64,000 nt of DNA from an uncultured Oscillospiraceae bacterium (GTDB lineage: Bacteria; Bacillota; Clostridia; Oscillospirales; Ruminococcaceae): NCBI GenBank assembly GCA_910589145.1, contig CAJUSD010000004.1:1-64000 (forward strand), given 5' to 3'. A program made the position numbers and the translations under genes. The notes beneath the pieces were generated by a model. It ran no database searches. It saw only the letters and a program-made list of their open reading frames with translations, and was not told the DNA's origin. Positions 41,890 to 50,423 of this stretch are shown in pieces; the first letter of the stretch is position 1, and each line of letters opens with the position of its first letter.

Positions 41890-42735
41890 TTACTTGTTAG
41901 CGTTCATTTTGGGAGCAATTACTCGATTCAGACCATCACCAATTAGGAAAAAGGTCAAAACAGTTAAAACAACCGCCAAACCGGGAACAATGGAAATCCA
42001 AGGGGCATTGGTCAAATACGCTTTGCCGTTGCTGATCATCTGGCCCCAACTGATGACGTTGGGATCGCCCAGCCCAAGGAAGGAAAGCCCGGATTCCATC
42101 AGGATTGCACCGGAAACACGCATCGTAGTATTGGCAATAATGGGGAAAATACCGTTGGGGATAATATGTCGGAACATAATGCTCAGGCGGCTTTCGCCCA
42201 TAGCCTGGCAGGACTTGACAAAGGTGCGGTTGCGCAGGGAAATCGCCTGGGCACGCATCAGACGTGCATTTCCTGGCCAGGAAGTCAGACCAATAACAAT
42301 CATGACATACTTCATGCTGCTGCCAAACATTGCTACAACAATCAAAATCAGGAAAAAGGAAGGAGTCATGACAAATACATTAATAAATTCTACAATGAAC
42401 TTATCCACTTTGCCGCCAAAAAATCCGGCGATGCCGCCAATCAGCGTACCAATGGTTCCGGCAATAAGAGCCGCCACAATTCCGATACGCAGGGAAGTCC
42501 TAGCCCCAAAAAGCAGTTGGCTCAAAATATCATGCCCCAGTGCATCCGTACCCAGCAAATGGCCGTTTACCCCTGGACCAACCCGGATATCTTCTGTAAG
42601 GACATAAGGACTGTAAGGAGCCAGAACAGATGCCAGGAAAGCGCACAGCAGCAGGATAATTAACAGAATCGTTCCCACTTTTAACTGCTGGTTATTTTTG
42701 TAAGCGCGTTTTACCGCTTCAAATTTTTTCTTCAT
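41890..42735 (-). CDS. oppC: Oligopeptide ABC transporter permease, OppC type
   Basis: This 281-residue inner-membrane subunit has an N-terminal helix (LIILLLCAFLASVLAPYSP, about 23-41), the OppC-type extracytoplasmic loop with HLLGTDALGHDILSQLLFGARTSL, and five further helices. The EAA-like coupling loop is in VKSCQAMGESRLSIMFRHIIPN. It is spaced 12 bp from oppB and 16 bp from oppD in a tight operon. Confidence 0.94.
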   Translation of the reverse strand: MKKKFEAVKRAYKNNQQLKVGTILLIILLLCAFLASVLAPYSPYVLTEDIRVGPGVNGHLLGTDALGHDILSQLLFGARTSLRIGIVAALIAGTIGTLIGGIAGFFGGKVDKFIVEFINVFVMTPSFFLILIVVAMFGSSMKYVMIVIGLTSWPGNARLMRAQAISLRNRTFVKSCQAMGESRLSIMFRHIIPNGIFPIIANTTMRVSGAILMESGLSFLGLGDPNVISWGQMISNGKAYLTNAPWISIVPGLAVVLTVLTFFLIGDGLNRVIAPKMNANK

Positions 42736-42747
42736 TCTGTTCCCTCC

Positions 42748-43716
42748 TTACTCGTCGTACTTGATTCTTGGGTCGATTACGCTGTAGACCAGATCTACAA
42801 CAATCATCATCGCTGCAACGGATAACGCAATAATTAAGTAAATTCCGCTGAGCATCGGATAGTCGCGTTTGCTGATGGAACTGTAAAGGAGACGGCCCAT
42901 ACCTGGCCAAGAGAAAACAGTTTCTACATAAACAGTACCGGAAATCAGGAATGCCAGACTGTTTCCCACTACAGTAATAGTTGGAATAATGGCGTTCCTC
43001 ATAACATATTTATTGAAAATACGTTTTTCCTTCATGCCAGTAGCGCGGAAGGTAGTGATAAAGTCTTCACTCATTACCTGCAATACAGAAGAACGTGCAA
43101 TACGGAAGTAATAGGGGAACTGCACAATTACCAATGTTGATACTGGAAGAATAAGGTGATGCAGTACATCCAACACATGCCCAATACCAGTGGCGGGTGC
43201 CCGCAGATTTACCATGCCGGAGGTTGGCACCCATTTCAATGTTGAGGCAAAAACCAGCATCAAGATCAATCCCAGCCAAAAACTGGGGGTGGAATCAAAG
43301 AGATAGGACATATTACACATAATAGTATCAAAGGGTCCGCCGTTTTTCCGTGCTGCGTAAACACCTATCAGTGTTCCAAGCACTACAGCCAGCACCATCG
43401 CCGTTAAGGAAAGCATCAGGGTTGGAACAACCTTTTCCCCAATGACTTCCAAAACCGGGCGCTCATTCACATAGGAATAACCAAAATCGCCATGGAGAAC
43501 GTCTTTAATGTAGATAACAAACTGTTCAGGGATGGACTTATCAAGCCCGTATTTCTCTGTCAAAACTCTGACCTGTTCCGGGTTCGGATCATCCAGTCCG
43601 GCAATCATTTTAACGGGATCGCCAGGAGCCAGACGGATCAAAGTAAAGTTCAGAGCGACGGAAATGACAACCATCAGGATGCCGGTGAGCAAACGTTTTA
43701 GAATATACCGTCTCAT
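42748..43716 (-). CDS. oppB: Oligopeptide ABC transporter permease, OppB type
   Basis: This 322-residue membrane subunit begins RRYILKRLLTGILMVVISVA with the family LAPGDP motif (RLAPGDPVKMIAGL) and has about six helices. The coupling loop is FITTFRATGMKEKRIFNKYV. It pairs with OppC. It starts 265 bp after the oppA stop, with a stem-loop in the gap that may lower permease expression relative to the binding protein. Confidence 0.94.
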   Translation of the reverse strand: MRRYILKRLLTGILMVVISVALNFTLIRLAPGDPVKMIAGLDDPNPEQVRVLTEKYGLDKSIPEQFVIYIKDVLHGDFGYSYVNERPVLEVIGEKVVPTLMLSLTAMVLAVVLGTLIGVYAARKNGGPFDTIMCNMSYLFDSTPSFWLGLILMLVFASTLKWVPTSGMVNLRAPATGIGHVLDVLHHLILPVSTLVIVQFPYYFRIARSSVLQVMSEDFITTFRATGMKEKRIFNKYVMRNAIIPTITVVGNSLAFLISGTVYVETVFSWPGMGRLLYSSISKRDYPMLSGIYLIIALSVAAMMIVVDLVYSVIDPRIKYDE

Positions 43717-43903
43717 AACTCTTAACTCTCTCCTCTTCCATTAGCAAATTATTTTTTAATCTATATTTTTGTCAGAAACATACCGTCTTTTAAAAACGGA
43801 CAAGCTCTGTGATTTTCATGAAAACAAGGGGAGGCTTTTCAACGAATTGAAATAAAATCATTTAAAAGATATAGAAAGTTTGTTTCGAGAAAATTTACTA
43901 TAC

Positions 43904-43935
43904 AGAGGAAGCCCGGCCTATGCCGAGCTTCCTCT
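43904..43935 (-). terminator. Attenuator stem-loop between oppA and oppB
   Basis: AGAGGAAGC (43904-43912) and GCTTCCTCT (43927-43935) pair, with an inner CGGC/GCCG stem and a CTAT loop. A short T-rich stretch follows on the minus strand (TATAGTAAATTTTC). Such hairpins commonly keep the binding protein more abundant than the permeases. Confidence 0.65.
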
Positions 43936-43981
43936 AAGGTATATGGTTTCCGCTTATTCATTCAGCAAGCAAACACGAAGT

Positions 43982-45628
43982 TTATTTATCTTCAGAGTAG
44001 CAGAAATAAGTCATCTCGGAAGAAGCGGCCTTTTCAGGAACATCCCAGGGAGAACCCAGGGTGGTGTTGCGTACAGGATAATAACCGCCGTTATCCATCA
44101 GCAGAACAAGAGGCATATCCTCGCTCATAATTCTCTGAACAGTGCTCAGATATTTTGCACGTTCCGCTTTATCCGAGCAGGAATTGGAAGCGATCATAGC
44201 TTCATCCAGTTCTGGATTGGAATAGCCGCCAAAGTTGCTGGAGCCATCAGACTGTACACGGGCAGCAACGCCGGAAACGTCAGGACCTTGGTATCCAGCC
44301 AGCATAGTAACGGAATAGTTCTTATTATCCTTTACCTTTTCGCCCCAGGCTGCATATTCCATCATGTTAATGGTAATGTCAATGCCTGCTTCCGCAAGAT
44401 TGGCTTTTACGATCTGGGCAATATCAGCAAAGTTGCCGGATTCAAAGCAATCAAAGGTGGTATGGAGATAGAAGCCGTCCGCATCTTTGGTATAACCGGC
44501 AGACTCCAGCAGTTCCATCGCCTTGTTGATATCTCTTTCAGGCATCTTGTAGTTTTCGTCTACATAGTCAGTTTGCAGTGGGGAAATAAAGGTTTCTGCT
44601 TTGCCCTTGCCATCACCTAACCGGTCATAGATCCCCTGACGGTCTACTGCATAAGCAAACGCCTGACGGACTGCTACTTTGCTGAAATCAGGGTCGTTGA
44701 AGTTAAAGGTGATATAGGTACGGTTCTGGGCCAGGGAGTGGAATAAACGGTAATCGGGGTTATCATCCAGGTCATGGGTATGAGCGGTAGGAATGGTAGA
44801 ACCATAGTAGTCAACCTCACCGTTCAAAAATGCCTGATAAGCAGTTTCCTGGTCGGTAATGATAGAGTAGACAATTTCATCCGCCATTGGCTCATCGCCC
44901 CAGAAATCCGCATTTTTTGTAAGTTTAACGGAAACGCCGGTTGTAAAGGAATCAAACTTAAAGGGGCCGGTACCGATTGGATGATTCATAGTTGCGTCAT
45001 TAGTAGCAACGTCAGTACCTTCATAAATATGGGCAGGCAGAATAAAGGTGCCATACCAAGCAAGTTTTGCAATAATGGTAACATCAGGCGCTTTCAAATG
45101 GAAAACAACTGTGTTATCATCAGGGCATTCAATGCTTTCGACGCTTTCAAGGCTTTGTGCCTTAAACCACTTCTCTGAAATCATGGTATCATAAGTCCAC
45201 TTTACATCACGGGAGGTAAAGGGTTCGCCGTCATGCCACTTCACACCCTCATGCAGATGGAAGGTCAGGGTTTTCCCGTCCTCAGAAAACTCATAAGACT
45301 TTGCAAGGTCCATATCAATCCCGTCAAAGGGAGCCAGTTTAATCAGACGGTTAAAGACGTTCTGAGCGATCGGCCACAGGTTATCATCACTTTTGTAGTC
45401 AGGGTTCCATCCGCTGGGATCGCCTGATAAATAAACAACCATGGTGCCGCCTTGCTTACCACCGGGGGTGGAAAGGTTGGTTGCTGGTGCTTCGCCGTCA
45501 GTAGACTGAGACGTGCCGGATGCACCAGAATTACTGGGAGCATTGGAACTGCCGCTGGAGCTGGAACCGTTGCATCCCGCTAAAGAAAGCAAACTTGCGG
45601 CCAACAGTATTGCCAGAACTTTTTTCAT
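43982..45628 (-). CDS. oppA: Oligopeptide-binding lipoprotein, OppA/DppA type
   Basis: This 548-residue extracellular binding protein (SBP family 5) has a signal peptide with lipobox LSLAGC, lipidated Cys19, followed by a Ser/Gly-rich linker. Family blocks are LTFHLHEGVKWHDGEPFTSRDV, WKTY-like WTYDTM and VRQAFAYAVDRQGI. It captures peptides for OppBCDF. The ribosome site is AGAGGAGG. It is first in the operon, transcribed from a strong promoter about 200 bp upstream, so it has an unusually long leader. Confidence 0.94.
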   Translation of the reverse strand: MKKVLAILLAASLLSLAGCNGSSSSGSSNAPSNSGASGTSQSTDGEAPATNLSTPGGKQGGTMVVYLSGDPSGWNPDYKSDDNLWPIAQNVFNRLIKLAPFDGIDMDLAKSYEFSEDGKTLTFHLHEGVKWHDGEPFTSRDVKWTYDTMISEKWFKAQSLESVESIECPDDNTVVFHLKAPDVTIIAKLAWYGTFILPAHIYEGTDVATNDATMNHPIGTGPFKFDSFTTGVSVKLTKNADFWGDEPMADEIVYSIITDQETAYQAFLNGEVDYYGSTIPTAHTHDLDDNPDYRLFHSLAQNRTYITFNFNDPDFSKVAVRQAFAYAVDRQGIYDRLGDGKGKAETFISPLQTDYVDENYKMPERDINKAMELLESAGYTKDADGFYLHTTFDCFESGNFADIAQIVKANLAEAGIDITINMMEYAAWGEKVKDNKNYSVTMLAGYQGPDVSGVAARVQSDGSSNFGGYSNPELDEAMIASNSCSDKAERAKYLSTVQRIMSEDMPLVLLMDNGGYYPVRNTTLGSPWDVPEKAASSEMTYFCYSEDK

Positions 45629-45832
45629 GACATATTCCTCCTCTTGTTAAAGTCGTAAACTTCATAAACCAGGAAAATCGTTTTTCCTATTCCGCAATTG
45701 TTAAAGATATCCTTTTAGAATATTCCGTAGTTAGAAGTTGCATTTTTTCCTGTATTGCAAGTGGTCTATCCAACAGGGAACGTCCTTCTAGAAAACTTTA
45801 TGAAACTTTTCAGTTTTTTAATTGCATTTTTG
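45629..45832 (-). promoter_or_regulatory. Long oppA mRNA leader
   Basis: About 195 bases lie between the predicted transcription start (near 45825) and the oppA ATG, with no open frame supported by a ribosome site. It may carry regulatory structure. I recognised no known riboswitch. Confidence 0.4.
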
Positions 45833-45861
45833 ATTATACAACAATTTAAAAATAGAATCAA
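45833..45861 (-). promoter_or_regulatory. oppA promoter
   Basis: On the minus strand TTGATT (45856-45861), a 17-bp spacer ending in TG, and TATAAT (45833-45838) make a strong sigma-A promoter for the oligopeptide operon. Confidence 0.75.
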
Positions 45862-46245
45862 TAAAAATCACGCTATTTTTTAAATTTCAGGATTTTTGAT
45901 TAGATTATACGGTTATACAATCGAGAATTTGGTGAATTAGACTGTTTTTTTCACTAGCATAAACATTTCTGAAGTGTATTTCATATTCAATAAAATACAG
46001 GCAGTGCATCTTATATTTGTAAAAATGCAGAAAGCGGCATTTACCTAATGCCTTTATTTTTTGGAATAATTCGTAAAATCTCAAACTCATGAACAGAAAT
46101 CGGCAGGTTCCTCTTCAAAAGTTCTTACATATTTTATGTCATAAGGTATTATATCCATATTTCTAAGGAAATAATAATACACTTGTTATCCAAAATTTTG
46201 ATGGATTTTTTTAGAGACCGTTAAAACAGTTTTAAGGTTAATCCA

Positions 46246-46391
46246 TACCTTTGCTTGACAAGGGAAAACATGGTTTTTGGGGCCGGCAAAGGAGAAGGTG
46301 GATATAACAAAGCAAAAAACGGCGCCAAAAACGCCGCAGATGCGCCGTCAGAACTGTGTTTGGGCGTGTTGAACCTTGTCAAGCAAAGGTA
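46246..46391. mobile_element. 146-bp element with 18-bp perfect terminal inverted repeats
   Basis: TACCTTTGCTTGACAAGG (46246-46263) and its exact reverse complement (46374-46391) bound a 110-bp GC-rich interior with internal GGCGCC/ACGCCG hairpins and no coding capacity. TA at each extreme would suit a TA target duplication, as in IS630/Tc1-type MITEs. A third exact copy of the 18-mer lies at 5797. The alternative is a pair of regulator sites upstream of the sugar transporter operon. Confidence 0.6.
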
Positions 46392-46729
46392 AGATTATGG
46401 TAGGTTAACATTGGTGTTTAAAGTTGATTTATTAATGTAAATATTATATTAAATACATAAATATTATTGATTTTGTCCCACTTCTGCAAGATTTGCCCTT
46501 TTCTATATGCTTTAAATTGTCCCTTTTTCATAAAAAATATCCTATTTTATTTAATTTAGTTAATAAAAATTATATAAATTGTCCTGCTGGTTCCGGGGTT
46601 TGTCTCTTTAAAAAAACCTTTTTGCAGGGTAGTATGGATGTAGAAAAACAACCGGCAGCACCGCCAGGACAGACTTAAAAACTTATCAGAGGGACAAGCC
46701 GAATCAACAATAATAGATAGGAGGCACAT
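46392..46729 (+). promoter_or_regulatory. Leader region of the second LplBC operon
   Basis: TTGATT (46424-46429), 17 bp, TATTAA (46447-46452) is a possible but weak promoter. Further down GTCCTGCTGG (from 46581) pairs imperfectly with CCGCCAGGAC (to 46670), framing a long hairpin whose loop holds TTTAAAAAAACCTTTTT. The last 20 bp contain the ribosome site AGGAGG. No gene is seen. Confidence 0.35.
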
Positions 46730-47716
46730 ATGGAACAAATACAACCCACTTCTTTAAAAAATGCCCAAACAACAAAAAACACCACTAAAGCGCTGGAAGA
46801 TAACCAAAGCTTTTGGCGGCGGCTTGGGAAGGACCTGTCTGTCAATCGAGAGCAGTATTTGATCTTTATCCCAGTACTTCTTTATTACATTTTGTTTCAC
46901 TATTTTCCTATGTATGGTTCCGTTATCGCCTTCAAGGATTATACCCCTTCGGCGGGAATCTGGAATAGCCCCTGGGTGGGGTTTAAGCACTTCAAAAGTT
47001 TCTTTGAAAGCTACTATTTTATTACACTGTTGAAAAATACACTGATACTCAGTATTACGAATCTTCTTGTGGGCTTTCCGGCTCCTATTCTGCTGGCTTT
47101 GCTGCTCAACGAGCTGAGAAGCAAACGGTTTGCACGTATGGTACAAACTATTACATATATGCCGCATTTTATCTCATTGGTGGTAATCTGTGGCATGCTT
47201 CTTCAATTTACACGTGACAACGGAATTATTACCCACCTTCTGGGATATTTTGGATACCCTCAGCAAACAATGCTTAACAATGCCAATACTTTTGTTCCCA
47301 TTTATGTTCTGTCCGGCATTTGGCAGGAGGCTGGCTGGGGAAGCATTATCTACCTGGCAGCTTTAACCGGGATTGACCAGGAACTTTATGAAGCGGCTGC
47401 CATTGACGGAGCCAACCGTTTCCAGAAAATGTTCAGCATCACCATCCCCTGTATCCTGCCTACCATTGTTATTATGTTTATCATGCGGGTAGGAAAGATC
47501 ATGTCCTTAGGGGCAGAAAAGGTCATCCTTCTTTATAATCCTGCAATCTATGATTCCGCCGATATTATTTCATCTTATGTCTATCGCCGGGGCATTATCG
47601 GAACCGATTGGAGTTTCAGCGCAGCGGTGGGACTGTTTAACTCAGTAGTCAATTTTATTCTTGTCTTTGCAGTCAATGCACTCAGCCGCAAGATGAACGA
47701 TACCAGTCTGTGGTAA
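46730..47716 (+). CDS. Sugar ABC transporter permease, LplB type (second system)
   Basis: This 328-residue membrane subunit with about six helices is paralogous to the LplB-type permease encoded at 17226-18200: FHYFPMYGSVIAFKDYTP, SPWVGFKHFKSFFESYYF, GFPAPILLALLLNELRSKRF and TYMPHFISLVV are shared. The EAA loop is ELYEAAAIDGANRFQKMFSI. AGGAGGCACAT precedes the ATG. It is first in a plus-strand operon with an LplC-type permease and binding protein and then pectin-type enzymes. No ATPase is encoded nearby. Confidence 0.92.
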   Translation: MEQIQPTSLKNAQTTKNTTKALEDNQSFWRRLGKDLSVNREQYLIFIPVLLYYILFHYFPMYGSVIAFKDYTPSAGIWNSPWVGFKHFKSFFESYYFITLLKNTLILSITNLLVGFPAPILLALLLNELRSKRFARMVQTITYMPHFISLVVICGMLLQFTRDNGIITHLLGYFGYPQQTMLNNANTFVPIYVLSGIWQEAGWGSIIYLAALTGIDQELYEAAAIDGANRFQKMFSITIPCILPTIVIMFIMRVGKIMSLGAEKVILLYNPAIYDSADIISSYVYRRGIIGTDWSFSAAVGLFNSVVNFILVFAVNALSRKMNDTSLW

Positions 47717-47746
47717 ACTGGAATTTGAAAAAGGAGGCTCTGCCAA

Positions 47747-48631
47747 ATGAAAATTAAACAATCTATGGGGGAACAGATTTTTGACATAGTAAATGTTCTA
47801 ATTATGGTTGTCCTTGTCATTATTACCTTGTATCCCCTGCTGTATGTACTGTTTGTTTCATTCAGTGTTCCGGGAGAATACATGCGTTATGGCGGCAATC
47901 TCCTTTGGCGCCCCCTGGGATTCAGCCTGGCTTCTTATCAGGAGGTTTTCCGAAATCCTAATATTTGGTCTGGTTACCGCAACACTTTGTTTATTGTTGT
48001 GGTGGGACTAACCTTTAACATGGTTTTTACTATCTCAGGGGCATATGTCCTATCCCGTCCTCAGCTTATGCTCCGCCGCTTCCTATCCTTGTTCACCCTG
48101 TTTACCATGTATTTTAGCGGCGGTATGATCCCAACTTACCTGAATGTGCGCAATCTGGGGCTAGCTGGTTCCATCTGGTCGCTAATCATCCCTGTTTCTG
48201 TCAATACTTTTAATCTTATCATCATGCGTACTGCTTTTGAAGGGGTTCCCCAGAGTTTGGAGGAATCTGCCAAAATAGACGGCGCGTCCCAGCTTACGAT
48301 TCTGGTACGCATCATGATTCCGCTGGTGGTTCCCACCATTGCTGTATTAGTTCTGTACTATGGTGTATTTCACTGGAATTCCTGGTTTAATGCCCTGATC
48401 TATATCCGCAAACGGGAGTTGTATCCATTGCAGCTGATCCTGCGGGAGATGATTATTCAGAACAGCGCCGCTGCATCCATGAACCTTTCAGCTGCAGACG
48501 ACAGTGCAATGATTGGAGAAACCATTAAATATGCCACCATCGTAGTAGCTACTGCACCTATCCTCTGCCTTTACCCGCTGTTGCAGAGATTTTTCGTAAA
48601 AGGCGTTATGGTGGGTGCTGTCAAAGGATAA
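47747..48631 (+). CDS. Sugar ABC transporter permease, LplC type (second system)
   Basis: This 294-residue partner permease has about six helices, coupling loop SLEESAKIDGASQLTILVRI and the C-terminal FFVKGVMVGAVKG, almost the same as in the first system. AAGGAGGCTCTGCCAA precedes the ATG, 30 bp after the LplB-type gene. The two subunits form the channel of a CUT1 importer that must borrow an ATPase. Confidence 0.92.
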   Translation: MKIKQSMGEQIFDIVNVLIMVVLVIITLYPLLYVLFVSFSVPGEYMRYGGNLLWRPLGFSLASYQEVFRNPNIWSGYRNTLFIVVVGLTFNMVFTISGAYVLSRPQLMLRRFLSLFTLFTMYFSGGMIPTYLNVRNLGLAGSIWSLIIPVSVNTFNLIIMRTAFEGVPQSLEESAKIDGASQLTILVRIMIPLVVPTIAVLVLYYGVFHWNSWFNALIYIRKRELYPLQLILREMIIQNSAAASMNLSAADDSAMIGETIKYATIVVATAPILCLYPLLQRFFVKGVMVGAVKG

Positions 48632-48720
48632 ACGGTCATGTTCCAAACTTCCGCAAAACGGAAGCTCGTATAAAACCAAAAAGTAAGCCGAAACAACGAC
48701 TAAGGAGGTACGATCAACGT

Positions 48721-50388
48721 ATGAAACAGATGAGAAAAAACAGCTCGCTCCTGTTGGCTGCTGCCATGTGCTTAACATCCGCTGCCGGATGTACATCCTC
48801 TCCATCCAGTTCAGCCGTAGGAAGTTCCGGCCCTTCTGCCCCTGCGAACAGCTCTTCTGCATCTGGGGAAACCCCCTCCACAACGTCCGAAGCATTCTCC
48901 TACCCTATGCCTGGAAATATAACCCTGACCTATTTTGGACAGCTTCATTCCAAAGTTTCCAAAGATTATTCCAGCTATGCAGATTTGGAAGTAGTGCGGT
49001 GGTGGTTTGAAAAGACAGGTGTATCGCTGGAATTTGAAACACCGCCTTCTGGTATGGAGAAAGAGCAGTTTAATATCCTTCTGGCCTCTGGGGATTATCC
49101 CGATTTACTTAATTACAAGCTGGTGGAGCAGCCGGGCGGAACACAGAAGCTCCACGATGACGGCGTTCTGATCGACCTGACCGAAGATATGCAGAAATAT
49201 ATGCCCAACCTGATGGCGTATTACGCAGCCAATCCCCATATGGAGCGCCAGGTAAAAGACGACAATGGACGCTTTTTTGTCATTCCCTTCTTAAAGGGCG
49301 GCGGCGTTCTCCTGGCAACTACCGGCCCCATGATCCGCCAGGATATTTTGGAACAGCTTAGTATCACTCCGCCGGAAACCATCTCCGATTGGGATGGGAT
49401 GTTAAAAGAAATGAAAGAAGCTTACCCAGATCATTACCCTCTGACCGGCGGCTTTGTAAAGGGGAATAGCGGCCTGCGAACCCTTTTCCAGCCTGCTTAT
49501 GGCGTCGGAAAAGACAACTGGTATGTAGACACAGAGAAAAAGGTTCATTTCGCTCCCCTGGAAAATGGATATCGGGAATTCCTCATGCAGCTCAACGACT
49601 GGTATAACAAAGGATATCTGGATGCCAATTTTGCCACTCTGGACCAGCAGAGTTTAGACAATAATATGTCCTCTGGAAAGTCATTCGCCACCTTTGGGGC
49701 TGGTTCCTCTGGACTGGGTGCATATATGAACGCCAATAAGGACAACCCTTCTTATCAGCTTATGGGGGTAAAGATTCCCACAATGAACCCCGGCGAACAG
49801 GCGAAATATGTCACCGAATACGAATTTGGAGGCAATCCTCAATTGGGAATTACCACCGCCTGTAAAAATGTAGAGGCCGCTATGCGTTTGTATGACTTTG
49901 GCTTCTCAGAAGAAGGATACCGCCGCTTTAACTGGGGCGAAGAAGGCGTTTCCTACACAATGGAAAACGGAAAGCCCCAATATACGGAACTGATTCTGAA
50001 AAACCCAGAGGGAAAGAGTGTAGATACTGTTTTAGCCAACTTTGCTATGACTGCTATCAAGGGACCGGCCATGCTGGTTCAGGACCCGGAATATATGCTT
50101 CAATATTACAGCATGCCCCAACAGCAGCAGGCAATGGAAGCTTGGGAGGACAAGGATTATGAAAATCGTTCCTTCCCAACTGTCTCCTATACCTCTGAGG
50201 AGTCTCAACAGCTCACTGCTATCTTGGCTGATCTGGAAACTTATGTGGAACAAACATCCATGAAGTTTATCATTGGAACCGAATCTTTTGACAACTGGGA
50301 TAACTTTGTAAAAACCTGCAGCAGTATGAATGTAGAAAATGCTATACAAATTCAACAGGCAGCAGTTGACCGTTACAATTCCAGATAA
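48721..50388 (+). CDS. Sugar-binding lipoprotein, LplA type (second system)
   Basis: This 555-residue extracellular binding protein has a signal peptide and lipobox SAAGC (Cys24), then a long Ser/Pro-rich linker to about residue 60. Length and the block DLTEDMQKYMPNLMAYYAAN match the long LplA class that binds oligosaccharides. AAGGAGGTACG lies somewhat far (about 11 bases) from the ATG. Unlike the first system, the binding-protein gene follows the permease genes. The lyase encoded next suggests an oligogalacturonide ligand (inference). Confidence 0.9.
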   Translation: MKQMRKNSSLLLAAAMCLTSAAGCTSSPSSSAVGSSGPSAPANSSSASGETPSTTSEAFSYPMPGNITLTYFGQLHSKVSKDYSSYADLEVVRWWFEKTGVSLEFETPPSGMEKEQFNILLASGDYPDLLNYKLVEQPGGTQKLHDDGVLIDLTEDMQKYMPNLMAYYAANPHMERQVKDDNGRFFVIPFLKGGGVLLATTGPMIRQDILEQLSITPPETISDWDGMLKEMKEAYPDHYPLTGGFVKGNSGLRTLFQPAYGVGKDNWYVDTEKKVHFAPLENGYREFLMQLNDWYNKGYLDANFATLDQQSLDNNMSSGKSFATFGAGSSGLGAYMNANKDNPSYQLMGVKIPTMNPGEQAKYVTEYEFGGNPQLGITTACKNVEAAMRLYDFGFSEEGYRRFNWGEEGVSYTMENGKPQYTELILKNPEGKSVDTVLANFAMTAIKGPAMLVQDPEYMLQYYSMPQQQQAMEAWEDKDYENRSFPTVSYTSEESQQLTAILADLETYVEQTSMKFIIGTESFDNWDNFVKTCSSMNVENAIQIQQAAVDRYNSR

Positions 50389-50423
50389 CACAGAACATTA
50401 TAACAGAAAGGATGCTTATTGCT

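Noticed and set aside
45905..46090. 61-codon minus-strand frame upstream of oppA
   Set aside because: AT-rich, no properly spaced ribosome site, no recognisable features.
46246..46263. TTGACA inside the 18-bp repeat as a -35 promoter element
   Set aside because: No -10 hexamer at 15-19 bp in any of the three copies, so the repeat is not read as a promoter.
46493..46678. 61-codon plus-strand frame before the second LplB gene
   Set aside because: No ribosome site, and it overlaps the leader hairpin; more likely untranslated leader.
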